NCBI GenBank assembly: GCA_019188245.1
Contig: JAECZO010000107.1
Coordinates: 15,001-79,000, forward strand
Source of the DNA: Novymonas esmeraldas
Lineage: Eukaryota > Euglenozoa > Kinetoplastea > Trypanosomatida > Trypanosomatidae
Direction: 5' to 3'
DNA length: 64,000 bases
In this document: positions 1 to 10,092 of the stretch, one piece after another
Layout: each line of letters begins with the position of its first letter
Numbering within the stretch: position 1 is the first letter of the stretch
Notes under the pieces: model-generated
Told to the model about the DNA's origin: nothing
The model's input: the letters and a program-made list of their open reading frames with translations, nothing else
Databases searched by the model: none
Made by a program: the position numbers and the translations under genes

Positions 1-264
1 ATCGCCAGCGCCATCGCCAGCGCCGCCGCCCCTCAGCGGCGATGAAGACGGCGCCGCGGCGGCCGCGGCCGCACCCCCATCGCCGCCGGCCACCACCGAC
101 CCCGCCTTCGGCGGATGGACGGCGGGGGTCTGCGCAGCATCCGGCGCCGGCGACGTAGCCGCAGGCTTCTCCGGCGGCCGAGCGCCGGAGGCGCAGAAGC
201 GCACACGGACGCAGCAGGCGGACGGAGCACACGCCGCCAGCGACCGCCGCGACAGCGCGGCCAT
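1..264 (-). CDS. Unknown protein, N-terminal 88 codons (cut by left edge)
   Basis: An ATG at 264-262 opens a frame that stays open to base 1, exactly 88 codons. The product starts MAALSRRSLAACAPSACC and continues with an Arg/Ala/Ser/Cys-rich segment, then a Pro/Ala-rich stretch, a run of Ala and Gly-Ala-Gly-Asp repeats at the edge. The first 35 residues are basic and contain no acidic residue, which fits a mitochondrial targeting sequence. The low-complexity part that follows looks like a linker before a folded domain that lies outside the window. GC-rich codon choice matches the neighbouring genes. Function cannot be assigned. The start is supported by the switch from purine/pyrimidine-biased spacer to coding-like composition at this ATG. 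Confidence 0.6.
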   Translation of the reverse strand, partial: MAALSRRSLAACAPSACCVRVRFCASGARPPEKPAATSPAPDAAQTPAVHPPKAGSVVAGGDGGAAAAAAAPSSSPLRGGGAGDGAGD

Positions 265-1211
265 CGCACGTCGGCGAAGCATCTCAAACCACCCCGCTCC
301 CTCCTCTCCCCCCTTTTCGCGCCACAGCCGTGGCACAGGGCTATGGAAACTGAAGGCGCTACCCCGCTTCGCGTCTCGGCGGGAGTGGATTGGCGGAGGA
401 GGAGGAGGAGGAGGGGGAAAGTTGAGGACGTGCCCCACCACTGCAGACTCCGCTGGCTGAGCACGAAACGGACGATGAGTGTCAAGTGAGGAAGGAGGAG
501 GACGCAAGTCAACGACAAAAAAAAAAAAAGATCACCGACACACACACACAGACAGACAGACACGCTCTCTTTCTGCACGCAGAGGGCGGGAGGCGGCGAG
601 AACAGGGAGGGAGGGAGGGAGGGAGATGTGCGTCCCCGCGCGGAGAAGTGGCAAGGGGAAAGGAAGAAGGCGAGAGGAGGCGAGAGGAGGACGAGGAGTG
701 AAGGCACGCCGACAGAGGAACTGTGGTGAGAGATGGAGAGAGAGAGAAGGGGCGGTGGGCTGGCGCGTCGGATCGGAGCACCAGAGGTGGCGCTGAAGTC
801 CGCACACCCTCTCGCTCCCTCTCCACGCCACCGGGGGACGGCGTAACCGGCGCGAAGGCGCCAGTGCACCTGTGCCAGACCACGGCCTCTCCTTCGGCTG
901 CGCTGAAGAAACGCCGATGACACCGAACCAGGCGGGAAATGACAGGCGTGCCGTATGAATGTGTGTGTGTGTGTGTGAGAAAGAGTGTCACGGGGTGGAG
1001 GGGCGGTAGCACAGCATCAGACACCACCACGACGACGGTCCATCCAGAGGAAAAGGAAGGAAAGAGACGACAAGCGCGGAGAATGATGTGTGAATCACAG
1101 ATCCACCGAACTCCCTCCTCAAAAATGAGACCGGCCTCCACCCTCCCTCCCTCCCTCCCTTCCTCCAACGCGTACATATATGCGCCGACACCACCTGCGC
1201 TGGCGGAAACC
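265..1211. other. Intergenic spacer/UTR, no gene seen
   Basis: Purine-rich on the plus strand (hence pyrimidine-rich in the mRNA sense), with a poly(A) tract at 517-529, a (GGGA)n run at about 605-625 and a (TG)n run at about 960-978. Frames that stay open here encode only low-complexity Ser/Pro/Leu/Phe or Arg/Glu/Gly peptides. It should contain the 3' UTR of the large membrane-protein gene and the splice-acceptor region of the partial gene. Confidence 0.7.
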
Positions 1212-4200
1212 TCACGCAAAGTCAACCTTGGTGCCCAGCTCGTCACGCTCACGTGCCACCATCTCGTACGACGGTGCCACCGATACAACCCCTCCGCTGA
1301 CACAAGTGGACACTATCATCCACGCTCTGCTGCACCACGCTCGAGCATGCGAGAGCATCCGCCGGCGCTCGCGCACGCCGGCAGTGACGACAGCGACCAC
1401 AGAGAGAACCACCAGCACTGCACCAACCACCACCACGAGTGGCACGGTCTCTACCTCGACGGTGACGGTGTAAGATCCCAAAGGACTCTCTCCATCCGCG
1501 CCGAGCGTCACCAGCTTCACTGTGTCCACCAGATACACATGCTTGAAGGCGCGCACTCTCTTCAGATGGGTATCAAACATCGCGTACGTGAACTCAATGG
1601 AGGCTCCCCTCTCATGAGGGTCCACGAGTTGGAGCTGGAAGGACTGCCCTGTGTGCAAGCACTTCGTAATTTCGTGCGACGTTAGGCAACCCCGCTGCGG
1701 GATGTCCGCGACGACGACCGAGATGCCGGCATCGTCGTCAGAGCTCCAGGGAACGGAGAGTCTAAAAGAGAAGGAGGGAGGGGAGCTCGCGCTACTCCAC
1801 AGCGGCGACCACTTGATCCTCGCTTTAAAACTCTTGTCCGACAGATGCAGATATCTGATACCGGTAGAGCTGTCCGGCGGGACTAGGTACACCGAACTAA
1901 AAAAAACTCTCTTCGGCGCCGCGATGTAAGGCTGAATGCGCAAAAGAGCCGCTGCTGTTAGCGCCGCTGCCCCGCTGCCGGCAGAGGGAGGCGGGCCACC
2001 AGCCAGTACCGAGTGCACTTGCAGAGATGGAAAGGGCAGCGGGAACTCGCGATGCCCCGCCACCAGCCCGAGCACTAAACAGCCCTGCGTCACCTTTGGC
2101 CAGTGTCCTGTCACCCCGTGTCGCTCACTGACAGGCACAAGCTTCTCTGACGCCACAAAGGACGGCGCTTGGCCCACATCGGGCAAGAGGGGTAGTTCAC
2201 GCCGCCACCGTCGCGGTGCAGGCTGCGCTGCCCGCCTCGGTACCGCCACACACTCGTAGACCCGGAACGGCAGCGGCGCCGCGCTTGCGTTGAACTCGCT
2301 GGACTCGCTGCTGATGCCAATCAACGCCGTCTCCACATCGACTCGTGAGGACATGCGAAGGACGTACGAAGGGGGTGGGCTACCCCCATCTGTCGTGTCC
2401 GCAGCAGCCGGAAACAGGAGAGCGGGTGACACAGTCGTGTCGGGCCAACGCCGTACGTGCATCACCAGCTCACACAGCTGCCTCCGCGACACGCGATACT
2501 GCACAACAGCGACCCGCTCCACCGTCGTCTTCCCGTTGGCAGCCAGGTGGTCATCTGCCACGGACACGGCTCGCCCATCCGCGGCGCGCTGGCGATTCGG
2601 AGAGGGCGGGGTGGATGACGGGTTGTAAAACAGGGTGAATGGCGTCGTCTCAGTCTCTCTCTGACTCTTGCTGTAAGAGCGCACCTTTGAACCGGTGCCC
2701 AGGTGCTCACCCACGTACGCGGAGCAGTTGTGCATGCAACAGACGCAGCCGGCATTCACATCCAGCGGATGGTGCACAGAGCGGTCAGCCCTCTCACTCC
2801 ACCTGCGATGAGAGGTTGGTGTCATCTTTTCACAGTGACCCAGCAGCCACTGCCCCGCCTTGTCAGGGCTGTCACACAGCGGCGTTGCGTGGAGGGCACC
2901 GTGTGCGGGCACAGAGGAGAGAGTGAGCGCTGTTGGCTGCTGGTCGATGTCAAGCGGGAGGGGGAGAGCGACGAGATTGGGCGTGTGCTCGTACACGACC
3001 ACGTGGAACCGCACAACAGAGTCTTGCTGCCTCGCTGCCGGCGGTGCCGTCGGTGGAGCCGACAGAGGAGCAGCGAACCGCACATCCAGCCGAAACGAAT
3101 GCGACGGGAAAAAAACCAGATGCACAGAGAACTCATCCGCAGCACCACAGTCATTCACACCCCCGCTCGCGGCGCCTACAGGTGCGAGCCAGTCCCTTTG
3201 TGGCGCATAGCGCAGCAGCAACGGCGGCGTTTCGTTCAGAACACTCCAATCTCTCCACTCGATCCAATGTGGGCGGCGTCGACGTGACGATGGTAGCTCC
3301 TCGTCGGCATACCAATGTCTGGGGGCCGGGGAAGGCGCGATGCACGTGTGCCACTGCGCACCGCGCCGCGCATCACCGAGGCTGCGCACTCTCTTGTAAA
3401 GAGTGCCGCGCAAGCAGTGTGCCTTTTGTGTTCGGACAGCGGCTTTTTTGATGCGCCTGCGGTACTCCTCTGGGACGTGCGCGAGCACATCCACCACGAT
3501 GGGCTCGTATGTTGTGGTGTTCACGCCGAAGTCGACCGTTCCAGACCCGCTCCTCGGCTCTTCATCGGCGGCCTCACTGGCCGCCTTCAAAAACGCGAAG
3601 ACGTGGGGCGAGTGCACCTCACCCGTGAAGGCGGTGTGTGTGGCGACAGTGTAAAAATCAATGGCATCCACCACACGCATGCGCTGTGCACCGTCGGTGC
3701 CATTACCGCCCCAGCCCAGCGCCTCACGCCCAAATCGCTGCTCCAGTTCACTGGGTGGGTTTACACGGTGCGGGTCGCATTCTTGACCGCCCCTCTGCAC
3801 CCAGAGCACACCAAAAAAGTTCGTACTGCTGCAGTGTGGGTACGTTGAGACACGAACTTCCCTGTTCTCCGCCGAAACGTAAAGCTGACCACAGTACGGA
3901 GAGCGGGCAACGCATATCTTTTGCTGGAGGGCGGCGCTGTCGGATGCATTCGTCTCCGCAGAGAGGATACTGATGTACTGCAGAGTGGCGTTGTTCACCG
4001 ACACGGCAAACCTCTGGAACGGGCGCCACACAACGCGGAGGATGCCGTCAGCAGTGTGGACATCACTGCTGTCCTCTCGGCCACGGAAACCGAAGGAGCA
4101 GACGACACCGTCATCGACCTCCGCAGAGTCTGAATTGTTGGCGTTCGCCCAAAACTCCTGCAGCGCGCTCTGCACCTCCTCCTCCTCTTCCTTCTTCGCT

Positions 4201-5198
4201 GTTTTGATGCGCACGTGCAGGTGCATGGTCCCGTTGAAGGAGAAGGGAAAGTGGTCCACTACGCGCAAGCCTCCCTCGTCGTCGCCGTCGTCGTCGTCGG
4301 CCTGATCTACTGGACGAAGCTCCTCCTCATCAAGGTAGAGCTCACACATGGAGGTGTCTGCGTCGGGCAGCAGGAACACCTCTACGTCATCCAGCGTGCG
4401 CGGGCGGTTGCCGTCTCGGGAGGGTAGCACCGGGCCACTTGGCGGCTCACCAGCTGGAGAGAGCGCCGTCTGCGGGGTGTACCAGAACAGATGCCCATCG
4501 CTCAGGGGCTGCCAGTGCCGCTTCAGCCGATCGCGGGGGACAAACAAAAACGTGGTCGACATATCATCCACCACCGTCGGTGGCTGAATCTCGAAGGGCG
4601 TTTTTTCCCTTTCGCCCTTCCGCCCCCGCCAGTCAAACTCAAGCGTGAGGCGCGGCGAGGCGGGCTCGTAGGTGAGCGGCACGGCGGTGAACACGAGGTC
4701 GTACGGCTCCACAGCGTTCTCCGTCGTGACCGGTATGGGGAGGAAGCGCACCTTCACGGTGTCATTTTGCTCAGTGAGAGAGCTGGCAGGGCCGGCGGGG
4801 CAGTACGTCACAATGGCCTCGTCGGGATCCAGCGATTGACCTGCGTGCAGCACAGTCCCATACGGGACGCGAGGACGCGGTTTCGGATGGACCACTCCAG
4901 CGGCGTCGCCTACGCGCAGCTCTCCTCGCTGCGCCACGGAGTCGAAAATCACCCCAGCTGCGTAGCCGTTTCCCTTGAGAAAAATTGTCCCGAGGTCCAC
5001 CACAACACAGTGGGAGTAGAGCACCACAAAAACCAACGGCTGCGGCGTGCCTGGCACGTGAGGTGGCGTAGCGATGGAAGATTCGGCGGGGGTGACGTTG
5101 GCGGCGCTGGCCCCCACCAGTGATGGCACCCACACAAGCCCTGCGACGCCCAAGAGCACCATAGCGCACTGGAGCATATGTGCACCAAGCCGCCGCAT
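1212..5198 (-). CDS. Large type I membrane protein, unknown function (1328 aa)
   Basis: The ATG at 5198 was chosen because it opens directly onto a signal peptide (residues 1 to about 31, MRRLGAHMLQCAMVLLGVAG then a hydrophobic run ending in small residues); the in-frame extension upstream is Ser/Phe/Leu low complexity. A luminal or extracellular domain of about 1220 residues follows, with numerous N-glycosylation sequons (for example NVT, NDT, NGT, NNS, NCS), an acidic Asp-rich loop and scattered cysteines. One transmembrane segment lies at about 1252-1275, followed by a 53-residue cytoplasmic tail starting RERRRM. The tail contains Tyr-Glu-Met-Val at about 1311-1314, which matches the tyrosine sorting motif YxxPhi. 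I recognise no catalytic domain. An endomembrane or surface protein is the safest reading; a GPI-pathway or receptor role would be a guess. Confidence 0.85.
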   Translation of the reverse strand: MRRLGAHMLQCAMVLLGVAGLVWVPSLVGASAANVTPAESSIATPPHVPGTPQPLVFVVLYSHCVVVDLGTIFLKGNGYAAGVIFDSVAQRGELRVGDAAGVVHPKPRPRVPYGTVLHAGQSLDPDEAIVTYCPAGPASSLTEQNDTVKVRFLPIPVTTENAVEPYDLVFTAVPLTYEPASPRLTLEFDWRGRKGEREKTPFEIQPPTVVDDMSTTFLFVPRDRLKRHWQPLSDGHLFWYTPQTALSPAGEPPSGPVLPSRDGNRPRTLDDVEVFLLPDADTSMCELYLDEEELRPVDQADDDDGDDEGGLRVVDHFPFSFNGTMHLHVRIKTAKKEEEEEVQSALQEFWANANNSDSAEVDDGVVCSFGFRGREDSSDVHTADGILRVVWRPFQRFAVSVNNATLQYISILSAETNASDSAALQQKICVARSPYCGQLYVSAENREVRVSTYPHCSSTNFFGVLWVQRGGQECDPHRVNPPSELEQRFGREALGWGGNGTDGAQRMRVVDAIDFYTVATHTAFTGEVHSPHVFAFLKAASEAADEEPRSGSGTVDFGVNTTTYEPIVVDVLAHVPEEYRRRIKKAAVRTQKAHCLRGTLYKRVRSLGDARRGAQWHTCIAPSPAPRHWYADEELPSSRRRRPHWIEWRDWSVLNETPPLLLRYAPQRDWLAPVGAASGGVNDCGAADEFSVHLVFFPSHSFRLDVRFAAPLSAPPTAPPAARQQDSVVRFHVVVYEHTPNLVALPLPLDIDQQPTALTLSSVPAHGALHATPLCDSPDKAGQWLLGHCEKMTPTSHRRWSERADRSVHHPLDVNAGCVCCMHNCSAYVGEHLGTGSKVRSYSKSQRETETTPFTLFYNPSSTPPSPNRQRAADGRAVSVADDHLAANGKTTVERVAVVQYRVSRRQLCELVMHVRRWPDTTVSPALLFPAAADTTDGGSPPPSYVLRMSSRVDVETALIGISSESSEFNASAAPLPFRVYECVAVPRRAAQPAPRRWRRELPLLPDVGQAPSFVASEKLVPVSERHGVTGHWPKVTQGCLVLGLVAGHREFPLPFPSLQVHSVLAGGPPPSAGSGAAALTAAALLRIQPYIAAPKRVFFSSVYLVPPDSSTGIRYLHLSDKSFKARIKWSPLWSSASSPPSFSFRLSVPWSSDDDAGISVVVADIPQRGCLTSHEITKCLHTGQSFQLQLVDPHERGASIEFTYAMFDTHLKRVRAFKHVYLVDTVKLVTLGADGESPLGSYTVTVEVETVPLVVVVGAVLVVLSVVAVVTAGVRERRRMLSHARAWCSRAWMIVSTCVSGGVVSVAPSYEMVARERDELGTKVDFA

Positions 5199-6363
5199 CT
5201 CGAGCGACCGCCGGGCGATGGAATGAGAAAATGAAAAAAGAGAACCAGCGCTGATGCTTGTCTCTCTCTCTTTACTTGCAGGTGAAAAACTCGAAGGAGA
5301 GATGAGTAGCGCTCGATAAGCAAAGGAGACGGAAGAGAGAGAGAGAGAAGGAGAGACACAATCTGGGCGATGCAGACTCAACAAGAAAGGAATGCTTGCG
5401 GCACACAGGCACGCGCGCGTTGGAAATGGCAGAAAAAAAAGAGTTTTCGGAGGGAATCGAGAAGAGGGAGAGAAAAAAAAAAAAAAGCTGCAAGGGGGGG
5501 ATGTGCGGAGGTGTAGATATGAGATGAGATGGAGCGCGGTCGGAGCCAACGAGGCTCGTTGGCCTCAGCAAGTGCGGCTGGCAGTGAGAGAAATCTGTGT
5601 GTGTGTGTGTGTGGATACCTGCAGGGGAAGCTATGCTGACGAGCGCACTGCGGCGGCACCGCGAAAAAAAAAAAAAACACACACACAGCGGCAATGCAGA
5701 GCACAGTGGCGCAGAGAGACAGAGAGAGAGAGGGGGAGGGGAAGGGGGGGATGGTGAGAGTGGAGAGAGGGAGACAGAACCGTCTAGAGAGCAAACAGGA
5801 GCTCGCTCGGGCCTCCCCACCCCCGATGGCCGCTCTTCACACATGAGTGGAAGAGATGGAGGCGGTGAGTGCCAGGAGAACGGCGAGATGACACTGCTCT
5901 CGCCCACACCCCACACGTACGCGCATACCCACACTTACTCCTCGGACAAACAGAGAGAGAGAGAAGAGCCACACAGATCCAGACGTGCACAACCCCTCGC
6001 ATGTTTGCCCTTCTCAACAACAAAAACAAAGAAGGCCCGTGAGAAAGAGGGGAAGGGGGGGGAGGAGGAAACAGAGAGACGACGTCGCATCGCCCTCCCT
6101 GTCCCAACATGTGCGTGAAACCGGCGAAGAAGGCTGCCGCGGCGCACTGAGAAATAGGATCGACTTTTTTTCTTTTCTTTTCTTTTCTTGTGTGTGTGTG
6201 TGTGGGGGTGGTGGGGGACTCCGCCGGTTTGACTCCAGCTGCGCGTACGCGGCGAACAGCGTTAGGAGGAGCGGAGAAGCAAATCAGCGGCACAGACACG
6301 AATTGGTTGTAGTCTCTCCCTGTCTCGAAGAGCGAGGGACACGATGGAGCGCACTGTTACCTC
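5199..6363. other. Intergenic spacer/UTR, no gene seen
   Basis: Contains poly(A) tracts near 5475-5487 and 5665-5677, a (TG)n run near 5597-5613, purine-rich runs, and (CTTTT)n-like sequence at about 6165-6188. In mRNA sense, the pyrimidine-rich stretches at about 5330-5370 could serve as the trans-splicing signal for the large membrane-protein gene. No credible ORF on either strand. Confidence 0.65.
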
Positions 6364-8469
6364 TTATGCTGTTGCCGCAGCCGCGCCGGTGTTGTTGGGG
6401 CTGCTCGATGTGATTCGCAGGCTAGACTCGACGTATGCGATCTGCAGGTTCAGCATACTCGACGGGGAGTAGAAGCGGCGCAGTAGCTCCACGGCTTTGC
6501 TCGCGTGCACCTTTTTATCAGCCATGTCTGTGGCGAGAAAGGCGAGGCGTGTGTGTTCGTTGATCAACTCCACCCGGTTTGCGTTCTTGTGAATCTCGAC
6601 ATCAAGGCGCAGCGCCGCCTGCAGGTGCTCCACACACTTGTCCTGCTGCTTGAGGTGGAAGTATGCCTGGGCCAGGGCGTCGTGTGTTTTGATGAGCATC
6701 CACTGGGGCGGGTGCGGAGGGGGGCAGATGTACCGCATCACGATCTCGTAGCTCTGCAGGAGCACTGTGACGGCCGTGGCGTAGTCGCCCTCGCGCACCA
6801 GTCGCCGGCCCTTCTGGTAGTAGTCTGAGGCCTTGATGTACTTCTCCTTCTCGGCCGTCGGCACCGGCTCGTCCACTTGGTTGCGGCACGAGAGGCAGCT
6901 GCAGAAGAAGCCGTAGCGGTCACGCAATGTCTGCAGGCGATGGCGCATGCTGTGAAAGGAGAAGCACGAGATGCCGCCGTAGGACACAGTCAGCTCCTCA
7001 CCCTCCATGACGGGGCGGATGGTGCGGACAGTCAGCCGCGCACACGAGCCCTGCGGGTTACCCTCAAAGGAAACGAAGCAGTTGGGATCGCAGGCGTGGT
7101 TGAAGAGGGCACCGACAGCGTACACGGCCTTGCCGAGATGGGCGACGGATGTGTTTGTCTGCAAGAGCGACGCGCTGTTCGCTGCGGACGCGGCAGCGGC
7201 GGTGCGCATCGTGCATGTGACGTCGACGGAGTTGAGAAGAATCTGCCTCTGGGCTTTTCGCAGCTGCTCCGCCTCGACCTCTGACAGCGCCCCCACGTAG
7301 AGGCCGATGGCCGCGACGATCGACTCGTAGCCGCCTACTGCCGCGTTTGGCTGCAGCTCGCGGCTGAAGCTGCCCGTCAGGGTGCGCATGTGCTGCGCCC
7401 CAAAGTCGTTCCCGGTTACCGGGTCGAGCTCGGGAGAGGCGGTGAGCTCCGCGAGGGCTGGGTACGCGCGAGTGCCAAGGAGCATGCGGTACGCGAGCAG
7501 CGCGTCGTTCGGGCAGCACAAAAAGAAGGGGTGGCGGCTCTCGTGTTGGCCGTAGTGCTCCCACGCGGCTCTCGCGCAAGCTGGGCTGCAGAAGAAGCCG
7601 CGTGACTTGATGCGATGCTGGCGATACTCGTCGCCGTGGTAGAGGCAGGCGCTGTGCTGCAGGCAGTAGGAGCACACAGACAGCAGCGCCTCCGTGCGTG
7701 CGACGAGTGCGTAGGGGGTTTCCTCCAGCACCTGGCCCTCTGTCAGCCGGCTCGCCGCCGCAAGCCCGCGCCCCTTGGCGGACCGCTCCACCCGCACCTC
7801 CGCGCTCACGTGTGCCCGCGGAGGCAGGCAGGCCGCCGCCATCCCGCTTGTCGCCTCGCCAAACACCTTCGCCATCACCTCCGGCGTGTTGGCCGCCTCG
7901 CTCGACTCCTGCCTCGAGGCGGCCATGTCCTTTTCTCCGAGCTCCGTCAAGCCCAGCTCCACGAGGGAGCGGCCACGGCGCTGCAGCGCCTTCCAGTAGT
8001 GCGGCTGGTATTGCACGGCGCGGTCTGCGTCGACGCACGCGTCTGCATAGCGGTGCTCGTCGAAGAAGGCGGTGCTGCGGTTGTTCAGCAGCACTGCTAG
8101 CGTCTCTGGCGCCTCCGCGCACAGGAGCCCGTTCGTGTAGGAGAGGACCGCCTGCTGGTGTTGTCGCCGCTTGTACTCTGCGTTGCCCTTCTCCTTCCAC
8201 TTGAGCGCCATGGACTCATCCAGGCCAGAGACGCAGCGGGCGGTCTCGAAGAGGCCATCCAAGCGCGCAAACACCTCTGGCCGCTTCGCCTTCAGCAGCA
8301 GGAGAAGCTCGCCAACCGGCAGCTCACCGCCGTTGGCTGGCACGTCCTCCTGCAGCGCATGCAAGAAGGGGTGCAGGTCACCGGAGTTTTGGTCCGTCGT
8401 TGGCGCCGTGGCGTGCGCGCCATCGGTGCAGGTGGCCGACGAACACGTGTGCGGTGACGTCGACGCCAT
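6364..8469 (-). CDS. TPR and SET-domain protein, SMYD-like methyltransferase (701 aa)
   Basis: The N-terminal part carries tetratricopeptide repeats at about 85-190 (MALKWKEKGNAEYK onward, typical of the TPR1 class). A split SET domain follows from about 222. A zinc-binding insert has Cys266, Cys269, Cys294, Cys298 and His residues at about 305-309, resembling but not matching the MYND finger. The SET core signature NHACDPN is at 457-463, the EELTVSYGG motif at about 491-499, and a post-SET Cys cluster (FFCSCLSC) at 521-528. The C-terminal 150 residues are helical and TPR-like, as in SMYD proteins. Protein-lysine methylation is known for the family; the substrate is not predictable. Start: the ATG at 8469 follows Asp/Lys low-complexity codons that are part of the leader, and the next upstream starts lie in simple sequence. 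Confidence 0.88.
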   Translation of the reverse strand: MASTSPHTCSSATCTDGAHATAPTTDQNSGDLHPFLHALQEDVPANGGELPVGELLLLLKAKRPEVFARLDGLFETARCVSGLDESMALKWKEKGNAEYKRRQHQQAVLSYTNGLLCAEAPETLAVLLNNRSTAFFDEHRYADACVDADRAVQYQPHYWKALQRRGRSLVELGLTELGEKDMAASRQESSEAANTPEVMAKVFGEATSGMAAACLPPRAHVSAEVRVERSAKGRGLAAASRLTEGQVLEETPYALVARTEALLSVCSYCLQHSACLYHGDEYRQHRIKSRGFFCSPACARAAWEHYGQHESRHPFFLCCPNDALLAYRMLLGTRAYPALAELTASPELDPVTGNDFGAQHMRTLTGSFSRELQPNAAVGGYESIVAAIGLYVGALSEVEAEQLRKAQRQILLNSVDVTCTMRTAAAASAANSASLLQTNTSVAHLGKAVYAVGALFNHACDPNCFVSFEGNPQGSCARLTVRTIRPVMEGEELTVSYGGISCFSFHSMRHRLQTLRDRYGFFCSCLSCRNQVDEPVPTAEKEKYIKASDYYQKGRRLVREGDYATAVTVLLQSYEIVMRYICPPPHPPQWMLIKTHDALAQAYFHLKQQDKCVEHLQAALRLDVEIHKNANRVELINEHTRLAFLATDMADKKVHASKAVELLRRFYSPSSMLNLQIAYVESSLRITSSSPNNTGAAAATA

Positions 8470-10092
8470 GGGACCGTCCTCGTCGTCGTCGTCCTTGTCT
8501 ACAGTCTTTTTTTTTTCTTTTTCTTTTTTCCTCACAGAAGAGCAGAGGAAGAAACACCAGTACGGCAGCACCGTCTCCCACACAGGCACACACGCACACA
8601 GACGGCGAAGTAGCGCCAAAGGAGATGATACAGTGAGGGAGGGGGGAGGAGGGGGGGAGCGGACAGGTGCCACGATGGTCGCACCTCGGCCACGCTACCT
8701 CGACCACCTCTATTATCTTTTTTTTTTTTTGTGTGTGTGTGTGTATATGTTTGTATGTGTTTGTGCTTTTGTTCTTCTCCCCTGTTCGTGTGTGTGTGTG
8801 AGGGTCGAAGACGTTAGATGGAAAACAGACGAAGACGCACAGGGACGAGAAGAGGGAGAGATAGAGGGAGAGAGGGAGAGAGACAGAGAGGAGGCGTAGG
8901 AGCATGGATGGATGTGAGCGTGTGTGTCACTGCGTAAGCAGTGCGGTGCGGTGCTACAGTGGTGGACGGCTCCCCGCTCCCCGCCTCACACACTCTCTCC
9001 GTTCTTTTTGTTTTATCTCGCTCTCTCTGCGCCACTGTTATCTGCTGGTGGACACGCGTGGCAGTGGACGTCCGTACGCAGCCCCCTCACTCATTCTCTT
9101 AGCTCCACAGACGATCTCTCCAGGCTCTTGCGCGTGCAGAAGTGTGCGTGGTGACGCGGTCCCTGCAGCTCGAGGATTTCTGCCCGCGGCGCGTCCGAGT
9201 GTGACGCGGTGCACAGCGTGTAACCACCTCCGCCATGCGGCGGAGGTGGAGACGGCGCACACACTGATCCCACGCGCACTAGAGGACAGAGGCGTTTAGC
9301 GACGAGGAGCAAGAAAACAAAAAAAAAAAAAGAAGTGAAGGAGAGAGACAGTTATAGTGACGCGAACGAGGAATGAGAAAGATGGACGGTAGCAACGCCG
9401 CACGCAGATGAAAAAAAAAAAAAAAACAGCTTGCCCTTTCACGAAGGATACTGAAGGCTGTGACACACACACACACACACACACTTTCTCCGCCGACCAT
9501 TGTCACAGCGCTCTGTTGCGGCCACACGAATTACTGCGGTCATGGCACACACACACACACACACACGCAAAGTACGGAGGGGGTAGGGAAGGGCTACAGT
9601 CAGTCGGCGTCGCTACAGACACGAAGTCACGACACACTTCCACAGCACGACAAGCGTCAGTCGCACACCGACAATGCAGAGGACACGACAGCGGGAGGCG
9701 TCAGAGGAAAGGAGAGAAAGAGAAAGGGGGGGGGCATGCTGATTTCTGAGGAGGGCAAAGAAAAAAAAAAAGAAGAGAGAGTGGGAGTGATGGGGCACGT
9801 CCGCAGACGCCGCACTGACACACGTGTAAGCGAGAAGAAAAGAGGGGGGACAGAGGGGACAGAGTGGAAGCGACAACCTCCTTCCCTCCCCTACCACCCA
9901 ACAGCACCTCGACCAGCACTCTCCCTCGACCTCTCTCGTCGTTCTCTTTTTCTTTTTTTTTTCCTTTGCCGCCACGCCGACACGCCTCTTCCACAGTAGC
10001 TGACTCTCTCTCTCTCTCTCTCTCTCTGTCGGTGTTGGCGGTTGTCAAGCTCTGGCCCGCTCTCACCCCTCACCGCACAGTGCAACTCGCTC
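8470..10092. other. Intergenic spacer/UTR, no gene seen
   Basis: Contains poly(T)/(TG)n at about 8717-8745, poly(A) at 9408-9426, two (CA)n tracts near 9463-9484 and 9546-9566, and a (TC)n tract at about 10004-10027. It should hold the UPRT 3' UTR and the 5' region of the SET gene. A C/T-rich tract in mRNA sense at about 8635-8660 followed by AG is a plausible acceptor for the SET gene. No ORF with coding-like composition. Confidence 0.65.
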
